64,000 bases of DNA from positions 62,001 to 126,000 of the forward strand of contig JBKHYJ010000080.1 in assembly GCA_046565505.1 (NCBI GenBank). Reading direction: 5' to 3'. Source of the DNA: JBKHYJ01 sp046565505 (GTDB lineage Bacteria > Acidobacteriota > Blastocatellia > UBA7656). Position 1 is the first letter of the stretch; each line of letters begins with the position of its first letter. Shown here in pieces: positions 44,305-53,848 of this stretch. A program made the position numbers and the translations under genes. The notes beneath the pieces are model-generated. The model made no database searches and had not been told where the DNA came from. It saw only the letters and a program-made list of their open reading frames with translations.

Positions 44305-44577
44305 AGTAAGGCTCAAGGCTTAAATTCTCAACGCTTGATTTAGCTGCGGAGAGCTGTGCCCGCCGCAGGCTACGGGCCGAAGCGGATGGCCGGCATGTGG
44401 CCGAATTGTTCACGCCGACCAGAATGCCACACCTAAAGGCGGAACTGTGGGCCGTCGTTTAGCGCTATGTCCAACAAGACACTGGCTCTCCGCACGGCGG
44501 TGAGGCGTGGCGCGGCTCTTGCTCTGTGTGATGGCGTAAACACCACGAACCGAAAATTCAAATCCCAGGAGGAACCG

Positions 44578-44928
44578 ATGAGACGTTTCATAACTGGTGC
44601 AGCATTGTCATTAACCCTGGCGCTTAGCCTCGCATCACCCGCAGCATTCGCTTCGCAGAAGGTGGCGCCCGCCAAGGCCGCGCCCCAGGCGAAGGCGGCG
44701 AAAGCCATGTCTCCGCGCGCCGAAGCGTTGAAGAAATGCAACGACGACTACAAGGCCGCCGTCAAGACGGCCGGCGATAATTACGCGTCGGCTACCAAGG
44801 ATGCTAAAGGTAAGAAGGGTAAGGATCGCGCCGACGCGATGAAGGCGGCGAGCAAAGCCCGGTCTGATGCGATGGCGGCGGCCCGGACGGCGAAGGCTGA
44901 GTGCATGAAAGCCGCTCCGAAGAAGTAG
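44578..44928 (+). CDS. Secreted Ala/Lys-rich small protein
   Basis: A 116-residue protein with a signal peptide (MRRFITGAALSLTLALSLAS, cleaved near AFAS). The mature part is Ala/Lys-rich and helical (ADAMKAASKARSDAMAAART), with two cysteines at its ends (KKCNDD, AECMKA). It resembles histone-H1-like composition but is exported. AGGAGG lies six bases before the ATG at 44578; an earlier in-frame start at 44467 lacks one. A clear terminator follows at 44958. Confidence 0.75.
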   Translation: MRRFITGAALSLTLALSLASPAAFASQKVAPAKAAPQAKAAKAMSPRAEALKKCNDDYKAAVKTAGDNYASATKDAKGKKGKDRADAMKAASKARSDAMAAARTAKAECMKAAPKK

Positions 44929-44957
44929 TAATTTTTTCGATTCGACTGAATCCCTAT

Positions 44958-45000
44958 AGGCCCGGCGGAGGCAAAAGCCTGTCGCCGGGCCTGATTGCTT
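44958..45000 (+). terminator. Rho-independent terminator
   Basis: AGGCCCGGCG pairs with CGCCGGGCCT (ten bp), with an inner AGGC/GCCT stem, followed by TGATTGCTTT. It follows the Ala/Lys-rich protein gene and also faces the convergent PLP dehydratase gene. Confidence 0.75.
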
Positions 45001-45044
45001 TGGAGCGCGGGGCGGGCGGTCTTTCTTCATTCAACCCTACAGAG

Positions 45045-45983
45045 TCAGCCCGCCAAAATGTTCCCGTAAACCTCCGCGTCGACGTTGCCGCCGCTCACTA
45101 CGCAACAGACTCTTGAGCCGCGAAACGAGTCGGGCTCGGCCAGCAGCGCGCCAACGCCGAGCGCGCCCGTCGGCTCTGCCTTCAAGTTGGCTAGCGAGAA
45201 CAGCAGGCGCAGGCCCTCTTTAATATTCTCTTCGGGGACTTCGACAATCCTTGACAGCCCATCTTTGAGCACGGCCCAGTTGTGCCGGCCTATGCTCAGA
45301 GTCCGCGCGCCATCGGCTATCGTTTGAGGCTCGGCCGTATTCGCCACGATGTGGCCCGCCTTCAGCGACAGCGCCGCGTCATTGGCTAGCAGCGGTTCCG
45401 CGCCGACGACTCGGGCCTGCTTGCCCGACGCGCGTATGCCTTGAATGATCCCGGCCGTCAGGCCGCCTCCGCCAAGGGGCGCGACTACGAAATCAAACTC
45501 GCGGGCGAGCGCTGCAAGCTCGGCGCCGATACTCGCGTTGCCCTCTATCACGAGAGGGTCGTCATAGGCGCTCGCCACGTACGCCTCCGGGTTCTCGTTC
45601 GCGAGTTCGGCCACGCGCGCCGCGCGCCCCTTCACTTTTACGTCCACGAGGTCAACCGTGCCCCCGTATTCGCGCACGGCGTCAACTTTAACCTTCGCCG
45701 AATTGGCCGGCATGACGACCGTGCAGGACTTCCCCAGCAGCCCGCAAGCGTAAGCCATGGCCTGCCCGAAATTGCCCGACGAAGCGGTGATGATTTCGCG
45801 CTCGTGAACTTTAGAGGCGAGGTTGTAGGCGGCGCGGAACTTGAAGCTTCCCGTGTGCTGAAACGTCTCGCTGGCGATTGTGACGCTCGCGCCGAGCCGC
45901 GCCGACAAGCGCGGCGCTTCGATGATTGTGGTCGCGCGGGCCACCTCGCGAAGAGATTGAACAAAACGCCGTGCTTGATCCAT
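45045..45983 (-). CDS. PLP-dependent threonine/serine dehydratase family enzyme
   Basis: A 312-residue fold-type II PLP enzyme. The Schiff-base lysine is Lys48 in TGSFKFRAA, the substrate loop is ASSGNFGQAMAYA (SSGN type), and the phosphate cradle is APLGGGGLTAGI. The end has VVSGGNVD. It lacks the C-terminal ACT domain of biosynthetic IlvA, so it is closest to catabolic threonine ammonia-lyase or serine racemase/dehydratase. The exact substrate is unresolved. The ATG at 45983 is preferred to a TTG at 45992. It diverges from priA. Confidence 0.92.
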   Translation of the reverse strand: MDQARRFVQSLREVARATTIIEAPRLSARLGASVTIASETFQHTGSFKFRAAYNLASKVHEREIITASSGNFGQAMAYACGLLGKSCTVVMPANSAKVKVDAVREYGGTVDLVDVKVKGRAARVAELANENPEAYVASAYDDPLVIEGNASIGAELAALAREFDFVVAPLGGGGLTAGIIQGIRASGKQARVVGAEPLLANDAALSLKAGHIVANTAEPQTIADGARTLSIGRHNWAVLKDGLSRIVEVPEENIKEGLRLLFSLANLKAEPTGALGVGALLAEPDSFRGSRVCCVVSGGNVDAEVYGNILAG

Positions 45984-46151
45984 GAATGACAACTATCAAA
46001 AAGGAGAGGCGGTTGACAAGGGGAAACAGCAGGCGAAGGATGGGAGCCTGTAAACGGCCGAGTGTGAACGTTGCGCGGTGGACGCCGACAGGATTGGCGG
46101 TCGCCTCCCGCCTCCTGACTTCTGCCCCCCTTTCGTGTAAAATACGCCCCG

Positions 46152-48707
46152 ATGTTCGCAGAGGTCGCGGTCCCAGTCTACGTCAGACAAACATTCACTT
46201 ACCATCTGCCGGGTGATATGGCCGGGCGCGCCCAGGTCGGGTGTCGCGCGATCGTGCCGCTCGGCAAGAAATTATTAACCGGCTTCATCGTCGGCCTCGA
46301 CCACGGCCTCGCGGGCGAGGTGGCCGGCGGCGAGATTAAAGACGTCGAAGAGCTAGTGGATGAATCGCCCATCATCTCGCGCGACATACTGGAGCTTACG
46401 CGGTGGATGGCCGATTATTATTACGCGCCCTGGGGTGAGTGTTTGAGGACGGCGCTGCCCGCGGGCGCGACCGTGGCGACAGAGCAGGTGCTCACGATCA
46501 CCGAGGCGGGCCGCTCCGCGCTCGCCCATGTGTCTGCCGGATTCGGGTGGTCGTCGTCGAAGCACCAGGCGCTTGAGCTGCTGGCCGCCACAGGGTCTAT
46601 CGGGTCGCGCGAGCTTGAGCGGCAGCTCTCGAAATCTCATGCGGCGGCGCTGATACGCCAGCTAGAGCGCGCGGGCTTCATTCACGTTTCGCAGCGGATA
46701 AGCGAGGGCCGGCTGAGGCCGAAACTGCAAAATGCGGTCAGGCTGGTCAGTCATGCCGCGGCCGCAGCGGGGCGGGCCTCTGGGCCGCAAGCGGGGCTTT
46801 CGGAAGGCGCGGAATCGGCCGGCGCTTCCAATCATCGAGACGGGGACGGCCGGTCTTCCGCCCCGGCCCCCGGCCTCAGGCCCCTGTCCCCCGCCCAAGA
46901 GCGCGTCATCGAAGTGCTAGGGTCGGCGGGCGACGCCCTCGCGTTCGGCGAATTGCTGGAAGCCGCTGACGTGTCATCGTCGGTCGTCCGCACGCTCGAA
47001 AAGCGCGGCATGGTCGAGGTATTCCCCCGCGAGGTGCGCCGCGACCCGCTCGCGCACATGGAGCAGCAGGAAATCGACCTCGTCACGCTCAACGAAGACC
47101 AGCAGCACGCGCTCTCGCAGATAGTGGCAAAGATAGACGAGCGTCAGTACACGACCTTCCTGCTCCACGGGGTGACCGGCAGCGGCAAGACGGAAATCTA
47201 CATACGCGCCATGCGCGAGGCCACACGGCAGGGCCTAGGCGCGCTGATGCTCGTGCCCGAGATCGCGCTCACCCCCGTGTTCTCGCGCCGGCTGCGCGCC
47301 ATCTTCGGCGACGCGGTTGCCATACTTCATTCTAACCTCTCGGAAGGCGAGCGGACTGACGAGTGGCGGCGCATTAAGGAAGGCGCCGCGCGGGTAGTGA
47401 TAGGCACGCGCTCCGCGGTATTCGCGCCGCTCGAAAACCTCGGCATCATCATAGTCGACGAAGAGCACGAGACTTCTTACAAGCAGGACGAAACGCCGCG
47501 CTACCACGGGCGTGACACAGCCATCGTCCGCGCGGTCCGCGCGGGCGCGGTCGTCGTACTCGGGAGCGCAACCCCTTCGCTCGAATCTTTCCACAACGCG
47601 ATTTCAGGTAAGTACACTTACATGAGGCTCGACACGCGCTTCGGCAACCGCGCGCTGGCGGACGTAGAGACCGTTGACATGCGCGAGGTCTTCAAACGCC
47701 ACGGCAAGCAGCAAACTTTCTCCGACGAGCTGAAGGCCGCAATAGCCGAGTCGTTCGGGCGCGGCGAGCAGGTCATGATTCTGCTCAACCGCCGCGGGTA
47801 CTCCTCGTTCGCCATGTGCCGGTCTTGCGGCGAAGCCATCCACTGCCCGAACTGCGACGTGACGCTGACCTATCACCGCTACAACCAGAGCCTGCAATGC
47901 CATTACTGCAACTACATACGGCCCGCGCCGCGCGTGTGCCCCGCCTGCGACGGGCAGTACATTCATTACGTCGGCGAAGGGACCGAGCAACTCGAAGCGA
48001 AGCTCCGCGAGCTGTACCCGGATAAAACCATCGCCCGCGTGGACAGGGACACGACGCGGCGGCGCGGGAGCCTGGAGCACCTGCTGATGGAATTCGCCGC
48101 CGGCACGATTGACCTGATCGTCGGGACGCAGATGATCGCCAAAGGGCATGACTTTCATAACGTGACGCTCGTGGGCGTCATCTCCGTAGACGCGGGGCTG
48201 TGCCTGCCGGATTTCCGCGCCGCCGAGCGCACGTTCCAACTGCTGACGCAGGTGGCGGGGCGGGCGGGCCGCGGCGACCTGCGCGGGCGCGTGATAATAC
48301 AGACCTATCACCCCGAGCATTACTCACTCGTGTGCGCGCGCGGGCAGGATTACGATGAGTTTTACCGCCGCGAGATAAGCTTCCGCCACTCGATGCACTA
48401 CCCGCCATTCACCGCGCTGATAAATATCTGCGTGCACGATAAAGAATTCGACCGCGCGAGCAACGCGGCGGCGGACCTCGCACGCGAGTTAAGAGAGTCG
48501 GCGCGCGACTCGATGCTGCGGGTGCTCGGGCCCGCGCCCGCGCCGATCTCGCGGATCAAAGGCGAGCACCGTTTTCAGATATTGATTAAAGCCCGGAGCC
48601 GCAAGCGCGCCCGCGAGGCGCTCGATTTCGCGATGGAGCGCGCGCTCGCGGCGGGCTATAACCCGCGCTCCTTTTCTATCGAAGTTGACCCCCTCAGCCT
48701 GATGTAA
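46152..48707 (+). CDS. priA: Primosomal protein N' (replication restart helicase)
   Basis: PriA is the 3'-5' superfamily 2 helicase that reloads the replisome at stalled forks. The N-terminal 3'BD and winged-helix domains occupy about 1-200. Walker A GVTGSGKT is at 340-347, Walker B is DEEHETSYK, and the zinc module has eight cysteines (CRSCG, CPNC, CHYC, CPAC). The helicase C-terminal motif includes VAGRAGRGDLRGRVIIQTYH. At 851 residues it is longer than usual, owing to a Gly/Ser/Ala-rich insertion at about 206-245 between the winged-helix and helicase parts. The start MFAEVAVPVY matches the family. Confidence 0.97.
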   Translation: MFAEVAVPVYVRQTFTYHLPGDMAGRAQVGCRAIVPLGKKLLTGFIVGLDHGLAGEVAGGEIKDVEELVDESPIISRDILELTRWMADYYYAPWGECLRTALPAGATVATEQVLTITEAGRSALAHVSAGFGWSSSKHQALELLAATGSIGSRELERQLSKSHAAALIRQLERAGFIHVSQRISEGRLRPKLQNAVRLVSHAAAAAGRASGPQAGLSEGAESAGASNHRDGDGRSSAPAPGLRPLSPAQERVIEVLGSAGDALAFGELLEAADVSSSVVRTLEKRGMVEVFPREVRRDPLAHMEQQEIDLVTLNEDQQHALSQIVAKIDERQYTTFLLHGVTGSGKTEIYIRAMREATRQGLGALMLVPEIALTPVFSRRLRAIFGDAVAILHSNLSEGERTDEWRRIKEGAARVVIGTRSAVFAPLENLGIIIVDEEHETSYKQDETPRYHGRDTAIVRAVRAGAVVVLGSATPSLESFHNAISGKYTYMRLDTRFGNRALADVETVDMREVFKRHGKQQTFSDELKAAIAESFGRGEQVMILLNRRGYSSFAMCRSCGEAIHCPNCDVTLTYHRYNQSLQCHYCNYIRPAPRVCPACDGQYIHYVGEGTEQLEAKLRELYPDKTIARVDRDTTRRRGSLEHLLMEFAAGTIDLIVGTQMIAKGHDFHNVTLVGVISVDAGLCLPDFRAAERTFQLLTQVAGRAGRGDLRGRVIIQTYHPEHYSLVCARGQDYDEFYRREISFRHSMHYPPFTALINICVHDKEFDRASNAAADLARELRESARDSMLRVLGPAPAPISRIKGEHRFQILIKARSRKRAREALDFAMERALAAGYNPRSFSIEVDPLSLM

Positions 48708-48791
48708 TCGCCCCTGATTTAAGCCCGCATGCGCCACAGGCGTGCCCGGCCCCCCGCCGCTCGTTACAATCGAATTGCGGAGGCTCTCGAC

Positions 48792-49346
48792 ATGGATAAA
48801 TCGTCCGACCGCCAGCGGCTCGTCCTTATTCTTCAGGCCGCCTATTCCGGCGAGCTTGCGGCCGCCTACGCTTACAGGGGGCACTGGAAATCTTTGAGCG
48901 ACCCGGCCGAGCGGGAAAAGATTCGGCAAATCGAAAACGAAGAATGGGCCCACCGCGAGAGGGTTGGGGTCATGCTCGCCTACCTTGGCGCGGCGCCTGT
49001 GAGGAGCAGGGAAGCGAAGATGTGTGCGATAGGGCGGGCGATAGGGCTGGCCTGCCACTTCACCGGATGGTTCTTGCCGATGTATTTCGCGGGGAGGCTT
49101 GAGGGCAGTAACGTGGATGAGTATGAGTGCGCGGCCTCTCATGCCCGCGCGGCGGGGTTAACGAGCTTCGAGTCGGACCTCCGCGTCATGGCGCGGGTAG
49201 AAAAAGAGCACGAGATATTTTTCTTGAAGACGGTCGCCGGGCACCGCCTGCTGCCCCTGATGCGCGCGGTCTTCAAGTGGGGGAGGGCGGACCAGAACAA
49301 AGCGGGCGGATCGAAGGCCGCCGCGCCCTCCATGTCGGGCGATTAA
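48792..49346 (+). CDS. Ferritin-like (COQ7/demethoxyubiquinone-hydroxylase-like) protein
   Basis: A 184-residue protein with a predicted ferritin-like four-helix bundle. Iron-ligand candidates are Glu in YSGELAAAYAYRGHW, the ENEEWAHRERV motif (E..H) and EKEHEIFF (ExxH), spaced as in di-iron carboxylate proteins. A hydrophobic helix (IGLACHFTGWFLPMYFAGRL) resembles the membrane-contact helix of COQ7. It could hydroxylate quinones, but the substrate is inference. CGGAGG lies eight bases before the ATG at 48792. It stands between priA and tatD. Confidence 0.8.
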   Translation: MDKSSDRQRLVLILQAAYSGELAAAYAYRGHWKSLSDPAEREKIRQIENEEWAHRERVGVMLAYLGAAPVRSREAKMCAIGRAIGLACHFTGWFLPMYFAGRLEGSNVDEYECAASHARAAGLTSFESDLRVMARVEKEHEIFFLKTVAGHRLLPLMRAVFKWGRADQNKAGGSKAAAPSMSGD

Positions 49347-49417
49347 GTGCGGCGGGTCAGGCATAGGCGTTTGAATCTTGCGGCGGGCAGTTGTTATCAT
49401 CCTCGTCGGGGTGAGCC

Positions 49418-50197
49418 GTGTACATAGATTCGCACGCGCACATTGAGATGGAAGACTTCGACCGCGACCGCGAAGACGTGATCGCCCGCGCGCTGAACCA
49501 GGGCGTCGAGATAATCGTCAACGTGGGCAACGGCGACGTGTCGAGGGACTCGCACGCGGCGGCCTTCCGCGTGGCCGAGCGGTACCCGTTCATCTACACG
49601 ACGGCGGGCGTCCACCCGCACGAAGCCCGCCTGCTCGACGGCGAGATGTACGCGCGGCTGTCGGACCTCTCTACGCACCCGAAGGTGATCGCCGTAGGAG
49701 AGATCGGGCTCGATTACCACTACGACAATTCGCCGCGCGGCGAGCAGCGCGCGGCTTTCAGGAAACAGTTGCGCCTGGCCCGCGAGCGCATGCTGCCGGC
49801 GGTTATACACACGCGCGAAGCGGAGGCCGACACGCTCGCGATACTGGAGGAAGAGTGGAGGGGTTCGGGCCTGCCCGGCGTGATTCACTGCTTCACGGGC
49901 ACGCGCGCCTTCGCAGAAGAAGCCATCGGGCTCGGCTTCTGCATATCTTTTTCCGGCGTGGTCACCTTCAAAAAATCAGAAGACCTGCGCCAGACGGCCG
50001 CAAGCCTCCCGGCCGAGAGTATCCTCATCGAGACCGACAGCCCTTTCCTCGCTCCCATGCCTTATCGCGGGCGGCGCAACGAGCCGGCATACGTCGTCGA
50101 AACCGCGCGCTGCATCGCGGGGCTTCGCGACGTCACGGAGGAAGAGGTCGGCCGGGTCACGTCAGGTAACTTCAAGAGGCTGTTTCGTCTCGATTGA
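49418..50197 (+). CDS. tatD: TatD-family metal-dependent hydrolase
   Basis: A 259-residue TIM-barrel hydrolase. Metal-site signatures are IDSHAHIEM at the N-terminus, AVGEIGLDYHY in the middle, HCFTGTR and ETDSPFLAP at the end. All ligands expected of the TatD/YcfH family are present. Family members show DNase and D-aminoacyl-tRNA-related activities; the physiological role here is open. The start is GTG at 49418. A small gene follows closely and may be coupled. Confidence 0.95.
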   Translation: MYIDSHAHIEMEDFDRDREDVIARALNQGVEIIVNVGNGDVSRDSHAAAFRVAERYPFIYTTAGVHPHEARLLDGEMYARLSDLSTHPKVIAVGEIGLDYHYDNSPRGEQRAAFRKQLRLARERMLPAVIHTREAEADTLAILEEEWRGSGLPGVIHCFTGTRAFAEEAIGLGFCISFSGVVTFKKSEDLRQTAASLPAESILIETDSPFLAPMPYRGRRNEPAYVVETARCIAGLRDVTEEEVGRVTSGNFKRLFRLD

Positions 50198-50229
50198 CCG
50201 AGTTTATCCGGGAAGAGGCACACCGAAAA

Positions 50230-50685
50230 ATGAATGCGAGCGCGCCAGTTGAATTCTCCCACCAAGAGCTGAGCCTGCTGTTGTTCGTGCTGGAAGGGGC
50301 CGGGGCGGCCCCGGCGTCCGAGTCGCCGCCATCGTGTGAAGAGTCGTGCCCTATCGTCGAGGGCCTCGAAGAACTTTTCGGCGACACCGCGCTTTCACAC
50401 GAGAAGCAGCTTGCGAGGCACCTCGGGAACCACTTGCGCGAGGCGCTGGTCGAGTGCGGGATGTTTGAATTAATGGGGGCGGCCGGCGACCGCCGCGCGC
50501 TGTCCGCGGACGAGCAGGCGAGGCTGCACGAAATAAACAGGCGGCTCAAGGAGTGGAGGTGCGAGGTCAAGCTGATCGGGCCTGACAGGAAGCTGCTCGG
50601 CCAAGCCATGTCGCGCCTGCCGCGCTCCGCGTGGATTTCGATGCCCCGCACGCTATGGCGGCTGAAGAAGAAGCTTAAAACCTGA
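50230..50685 (+). CDS. Small hypothetical protein after tatD
   Basis: A 151-residue soluble, largely helical protein (MNASAPVEFSHQELSLLLFV...). It has two cysteines close together (PPSCEESC) and a basic C-terminus (WRLKKKLKT). The ATG at 50230 has GAAGAGG 11 bases upstream; a TTG at 50194 overlapping the tatD stop as TTGA is the alternative and would add 12 residues. It is probably co-transcribed with tatD. Family not recognised. It ends six bases from the stop of the convergent beta-propeller gene. Confidence 0.65.
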   Translation: MNASAPVEFSHQELSLLLFVLEGAGAAPASESPPSCEESCPIVEGLEELFGDTALSHEKQLARHLGNHLREALVECGMFELMGAAGDRRALSADEQARLHEINRRLKEWRCEVKLIGPDRKLLGQAMSRLPRSAWISMPRTLWRLKKKLKT

Positions 50686-50691
50686 CGCGGG

Positions 50692-51933
50692 TCAGCGCGC
50701 TTTGATATCGTAACAGGCGAGCGTGCCCTGGTTGCGTATGTAGAGCTTGCCGCCGCTGACCACCATGTGCGCCCAACTGGGCCACCCCGTGTCGGCAATT
50801 CGGAAACGGCCCTTCTCCTTGTACGCTTCGGGCGAGGCGTCGGCCAGCCCTACCACGTTATCTTCGCTCAGCAGGTAAAGCTGACCGTCGGCGTAAGTGA
50901 GCGTGCCTTTACCCACGCTCCTGTGCTTCCACATGGTCTTACCCGTCGCGAACTCCATGCAGGTCAGTATCGCGTTCGAGAACCCATAGATGTAACCGTT
51001 CACCAGCACGACGCCGCCGTGATGGTTCTGCATCTCGCGGTTGAAATAAATCTCCTCCGCCTTCACCTCCCCGCCCTGGGGCTTCAATCCCAGGAGCGCG
51101 CAGCCCGTGCCGTATGCCGAAGTGTAAAAGACTTTATTATCGTAAAACACAGGCGTCGTGATGTTGGCCGTGCGGTTCGAGACGTTCTCGTATCGCCACA
51201 TCAGCTTCCCATCGCTCGAGCGGACGCCTACCGCCGCCCTCGCCGTGAAGCCCATGATAGTCCGCACGCCGCCTACGTCCGCGACGACACAGGACGAATA
51301 CCCCGCGGGGTCGCTCAGCTCTTTGGTGGTCCAGACGGTCTTGCCCGTCATTTTATCCAGCGCCACGATGGCGGACTCGTCGCCGCCCGGCGTCACGATC
51401 AAGTTATTACCGTCAATGAGCGGCGATTCGCTGATGAGCCAGTGCGGGTTACTCCCGCCAAAATCTTTCAGTATATTCCGCCGCCAGACGACCGCCCCCT
51501 CTCTGGTCTTCAGGCATGCGAGGTCCCCGTTCTCAGATAAGGCGTATAGCCTGTCGCCCTCGACGGTCGGGGTCCCCCTCGGCCCATGCCCGCGGTCCTG
51601 GCTGACCCTCTGGCCGAGCGGCGCGGACCAGATGGCCTTCCCGTCCGCGCGGTTCAAGCAAAAGACGACGCTCTCACCGGCCTTCACGCCTTGCACGTAT
51701 ATGCGGTCGTCTTTGACGGCCACGGAGCCATAGCCTTCGCCGAGAGACGAGACCGACCAGACCAGGGGCGGCCCCTTCTCCGGCCAGGCTTTGAGCAGGC
51801 CCGTCTCTTGAGAAATACCTGTGCGATTCGGCCCCCGCCATTGAGGCCAGTCTGTGTCGGCTGCCCGCATGCCGTTGCCTGCCGGGGCGAGGGCGAGGGC
51901 GAGTAAAACGGGAAGTATGAGTTTGTGCTTCAT
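50692..51933 (-). CDS. Exported PQQ-like beta-propeller protein
   Basis: A 413-residue protein with a signal peptide (about 1-25) followed by WPQWRGPNRTGIS, the entry motif of secreted PQQ-like/BamB-type propellers common in Planctomycetes and Acidobacteria. Repeats contain DGKAIWSAPLG, MTGKTVWTTKEL and ATGKTMWKHRS, giving about seven to eight blades. It lacks the Cys-lipidation of BamB and the catalytic residues of quinoprotein dehydrogenases, so it is probably a binding or scaffold protein. GGAGG lies six bases before the ATG. It ends next to the convergent small gene. Confidence 0.9.
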   Translation of the reverse strand: MKHKLILPVLLALALAPAGNGMRAADTDWPQWRGPNRTGISQETGLLKAWPEKGPPLVWSVSSLGEGYGSVAVKDDRIYVQGVKAGESVVFCLNRADGKAIWSAPLGQRVSQDRGHGPRGTPTVEGDRLYALSENGDLACLKTREGAVVWRRNILKDFGGSNPHWLISESPLIDGNNLIVTPGGDESAIVALDKMTGKTVWTTKELSDPAGYSSCVVADVGGVRTIMGFTARAAVGVRSSDGKLMWRYENVSNRTANITTPVFYDNKVFYTSAYGTGCALLGLKPQGGEVKAEEIYFNREMQNHHGGVVLVNGYIYGFSNAILTCMEFATGKTMWKHRSVGKGTLTYADGQLYLLSEDNVVGLADASPEAYKEKGRFRIADTGWPSWAHMVVSGGKLYIRNQGTLACYDIKAR

Positions 51934-52215
51934 CTCGGACCTCCGCTCAATAACACTTCGTTCAAAGCTATACAGGATTCATCGCCTTGTAAAGAGGAGG
52001 CGCTTCCGCGTTACAACTTTTTACCTTCGGCCGTCGCGGTCGCATCGCTTACAGCCGCCATAAGATCGTCGCGCGGTTGTTTGGGACATGAAAAGAGAAG
52101 GGGTCAACGGGGGCGCGGCGGCGGGTGGGCGCCGGTAATAGGCTCTGCCCGGCGCGCGCTTTTCATCCCAGGCGGCCGGCGCGCGGGCGTGGACGCGGCG
52201 TAGCAATGCGGTCTC

Positions 52216-53790
52216 TCATTTGCCCGCCTTCGCCGTGCGGTCGGCGCGGGCCTTGGCGACAATCTCTTTTATTTCTTTCATGAGGGTGGGGCCGTGGTAA
52301 GGGATTCCGTCTTTGATTGTCCACTCGACGCCGCCCGTGTGGACGGACTTGCCGTCCCTGATTTCGTCTATGCCCGTCGGGTAAAGCGCCTTGAGGTTTT
52401 CGAGCGGGTTGCCATTAACGACGATCAAATCGGCCAGGTATCCGGCGCGCACGCGGCCGAGCCTGGCCTCTTCGCCGAGTATCTTCGCGTTATTTCCCGT
52501 CGCGTGCTGAATGACTTTGATCGGGTGAAACCCCGCCTCCTGGTGCAGCTCCATTTCGCGAATCAAGCCGAACCCATACATCTGGTAGATGAATCCCGCG
52601 TCGTCGCCGACCCCAACGAGGCCGCCTCGCCGCTCGAACTCGCGCAGGGCTGACATCCAGATCCGGTAATTCTCTTTCCAGAAAGCCTCGTCTGTAGAAC
52701 TCCAGCCGATGAAGTACGAGCCGTGGTTCGCGGGGTTAGGCCGGAAATACTCTTCGAGCGTGGGGTGCAGGTACTCGGCGAACCAGGGCTGGTTCTGCGC
52801 GCGTTGCAGGTCGCGGCTGGCCTCGTAGATGTCCAGCGTCGGGACCCAGGCGACGCCGCCCCCGACCATGGCGTCAAGCACCTTGAGCAAGCGGTCCGGG
52901 TCGGCTTCGCGCCACAGCCTGCCCGCGTACCGGAAGCGGTCCGTTTCGTTGTTGTAGTTGTAAGATGATGGGAAATTCTGGACGCCATCTTCGAGCGCGG
53001 CGTCCGGTATGCCGTACCAGTGCTCTATGCTGGTCGTGCCGAATTTAATATCGTCCCAGGCCGTGGTCTCTTCCACGCCCACATGGTGCGCGATGCGAAG
53101 GCCGAGCTTGCGCGCCTCGGCCGACATCGCGGACATGATGTCGCGGTCGGTTCCAAGGAGCTTTATGCCGTCGGCGCCCAGTTGTTTGAGTTGCTGCACG
53201 CGGGCGCGCGCCTCGTCGGCGTTGCGGGGCATGGGGTCGAAGTTGTAGCGGGCGTAAACAAATATGCGCGGGGAGACGACCTCGTTGGCGCGGCTCCGCT
53301 CCCTCAAGGCTATCGTCTTTTTCGTGTCGCTCCCCACGTCGCGGACGGTCGTGATGCCGCACGCGAGCCACATCTTCAATTCGTAATCGAGCGGCTGGGC
53401 GAGGCCGCCTCGCTCCTCCTGCACATGCGCGTGGGCGTTTATCAGTCCGGGCAAAACGTATTTGCCCGTCGCGTCGATCTCCGCGTCGCCCGAGGGCCGC
53501 TTCGCCCTTCCGCTTTTGGCCGCGACCGGGTCGAAAGGCACGACCGCGACAATCGTATTGCCCTCGACCACAATGTCCTTAGGGCCGGACGCGGGCGTGC
53601 CGTTGCCGTCAACAATCATCGCGTTGCGAATGACGAGGCGCTGGTAACGCTTCCCGCTCGCGATGGGCTGGCCGGGAGTTTGCGCGATGGCCGCCTGCGC
53701 GGTCAGGGCGCAAACAGTCAGGGCAAGGGCTACGAAGCCGGAAGGCGACCAGGGTCGCGGGCGGCTGCGGTGTCGCTCAGGGTTTAACAT
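52216..53790 (-). CDS. Exported amidohydrolase (imidazolonepropionase-like)
   Basis: A 524-residue amidohydrolase-superfamily enzyme. A long basic N-terminus leads into a signal peptide (GFVALALTVCALTAQAAIA). The metal-binding HxH is at His120 and His122 (LINAHAHV), later ligands are in RIAHHVGVEE and TSIEHWYG, and the C-terminal Asp in VGVGDDAGFI. It belongs to the secreted COG1228 group that hydrolyses cyclic amides or dipeptides; the substrate is unknown. The DNA before it (51934-52215 lies downstream) carries no other gene. It follows the acyl-CoA ligase gene on the same strand after 58 bp. Confidence 0.9.
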   Translation of the reverse strand: MLNPERHRSRPRPWSPSGFVALALTVCALTAQAAIAQTPGQPIASGKRYQRLVIRNAMIVDGNGTPASGPKDIVVEGNTIVAVVPFDPVAAKSGRAKRPSGDAEIDATGKYVLPGLINAHAHVQEERGGLAQPLDYELKMWLACGITTVRDVGSDTKKTIALRERSRANEVVSPRIFVYARYNFDPMPRNADEARARVQQLKQLGADGIKLLGTDRDIMSAMSAEARKLGLRIAHHVGVEETTAWDDIKFGTTSIEHWYGIPDAALEDGVQNFPSSYNYNNETDRFRYAGRLWREADPDRLLKVLDAMVGGGVAWVPTLDIYEASRDLQRAQNQPWFAEYLHPTLEEYFRPNPANHGSYFIGWSSTDEAFWKENYRIWMSALREFERRGGLVGVGDDAGFIYQMYGFGLIREMELHQEAGFHPIKVIQHATGNNAKILGEEARLGRVRAGYLADLIVVNGNPLENLKALYPTGIDEIRDGKSVHTGGVEWTIKDGIPYHGPTLMKEIKEIVAKARADRTAKAGK

Positions 53791-53848
53791 GTCGGATGAC
53801 TCCCACAGAATTTGCGTAGGCCGTAACGGCCGCGGCCGGACGCCTTCA

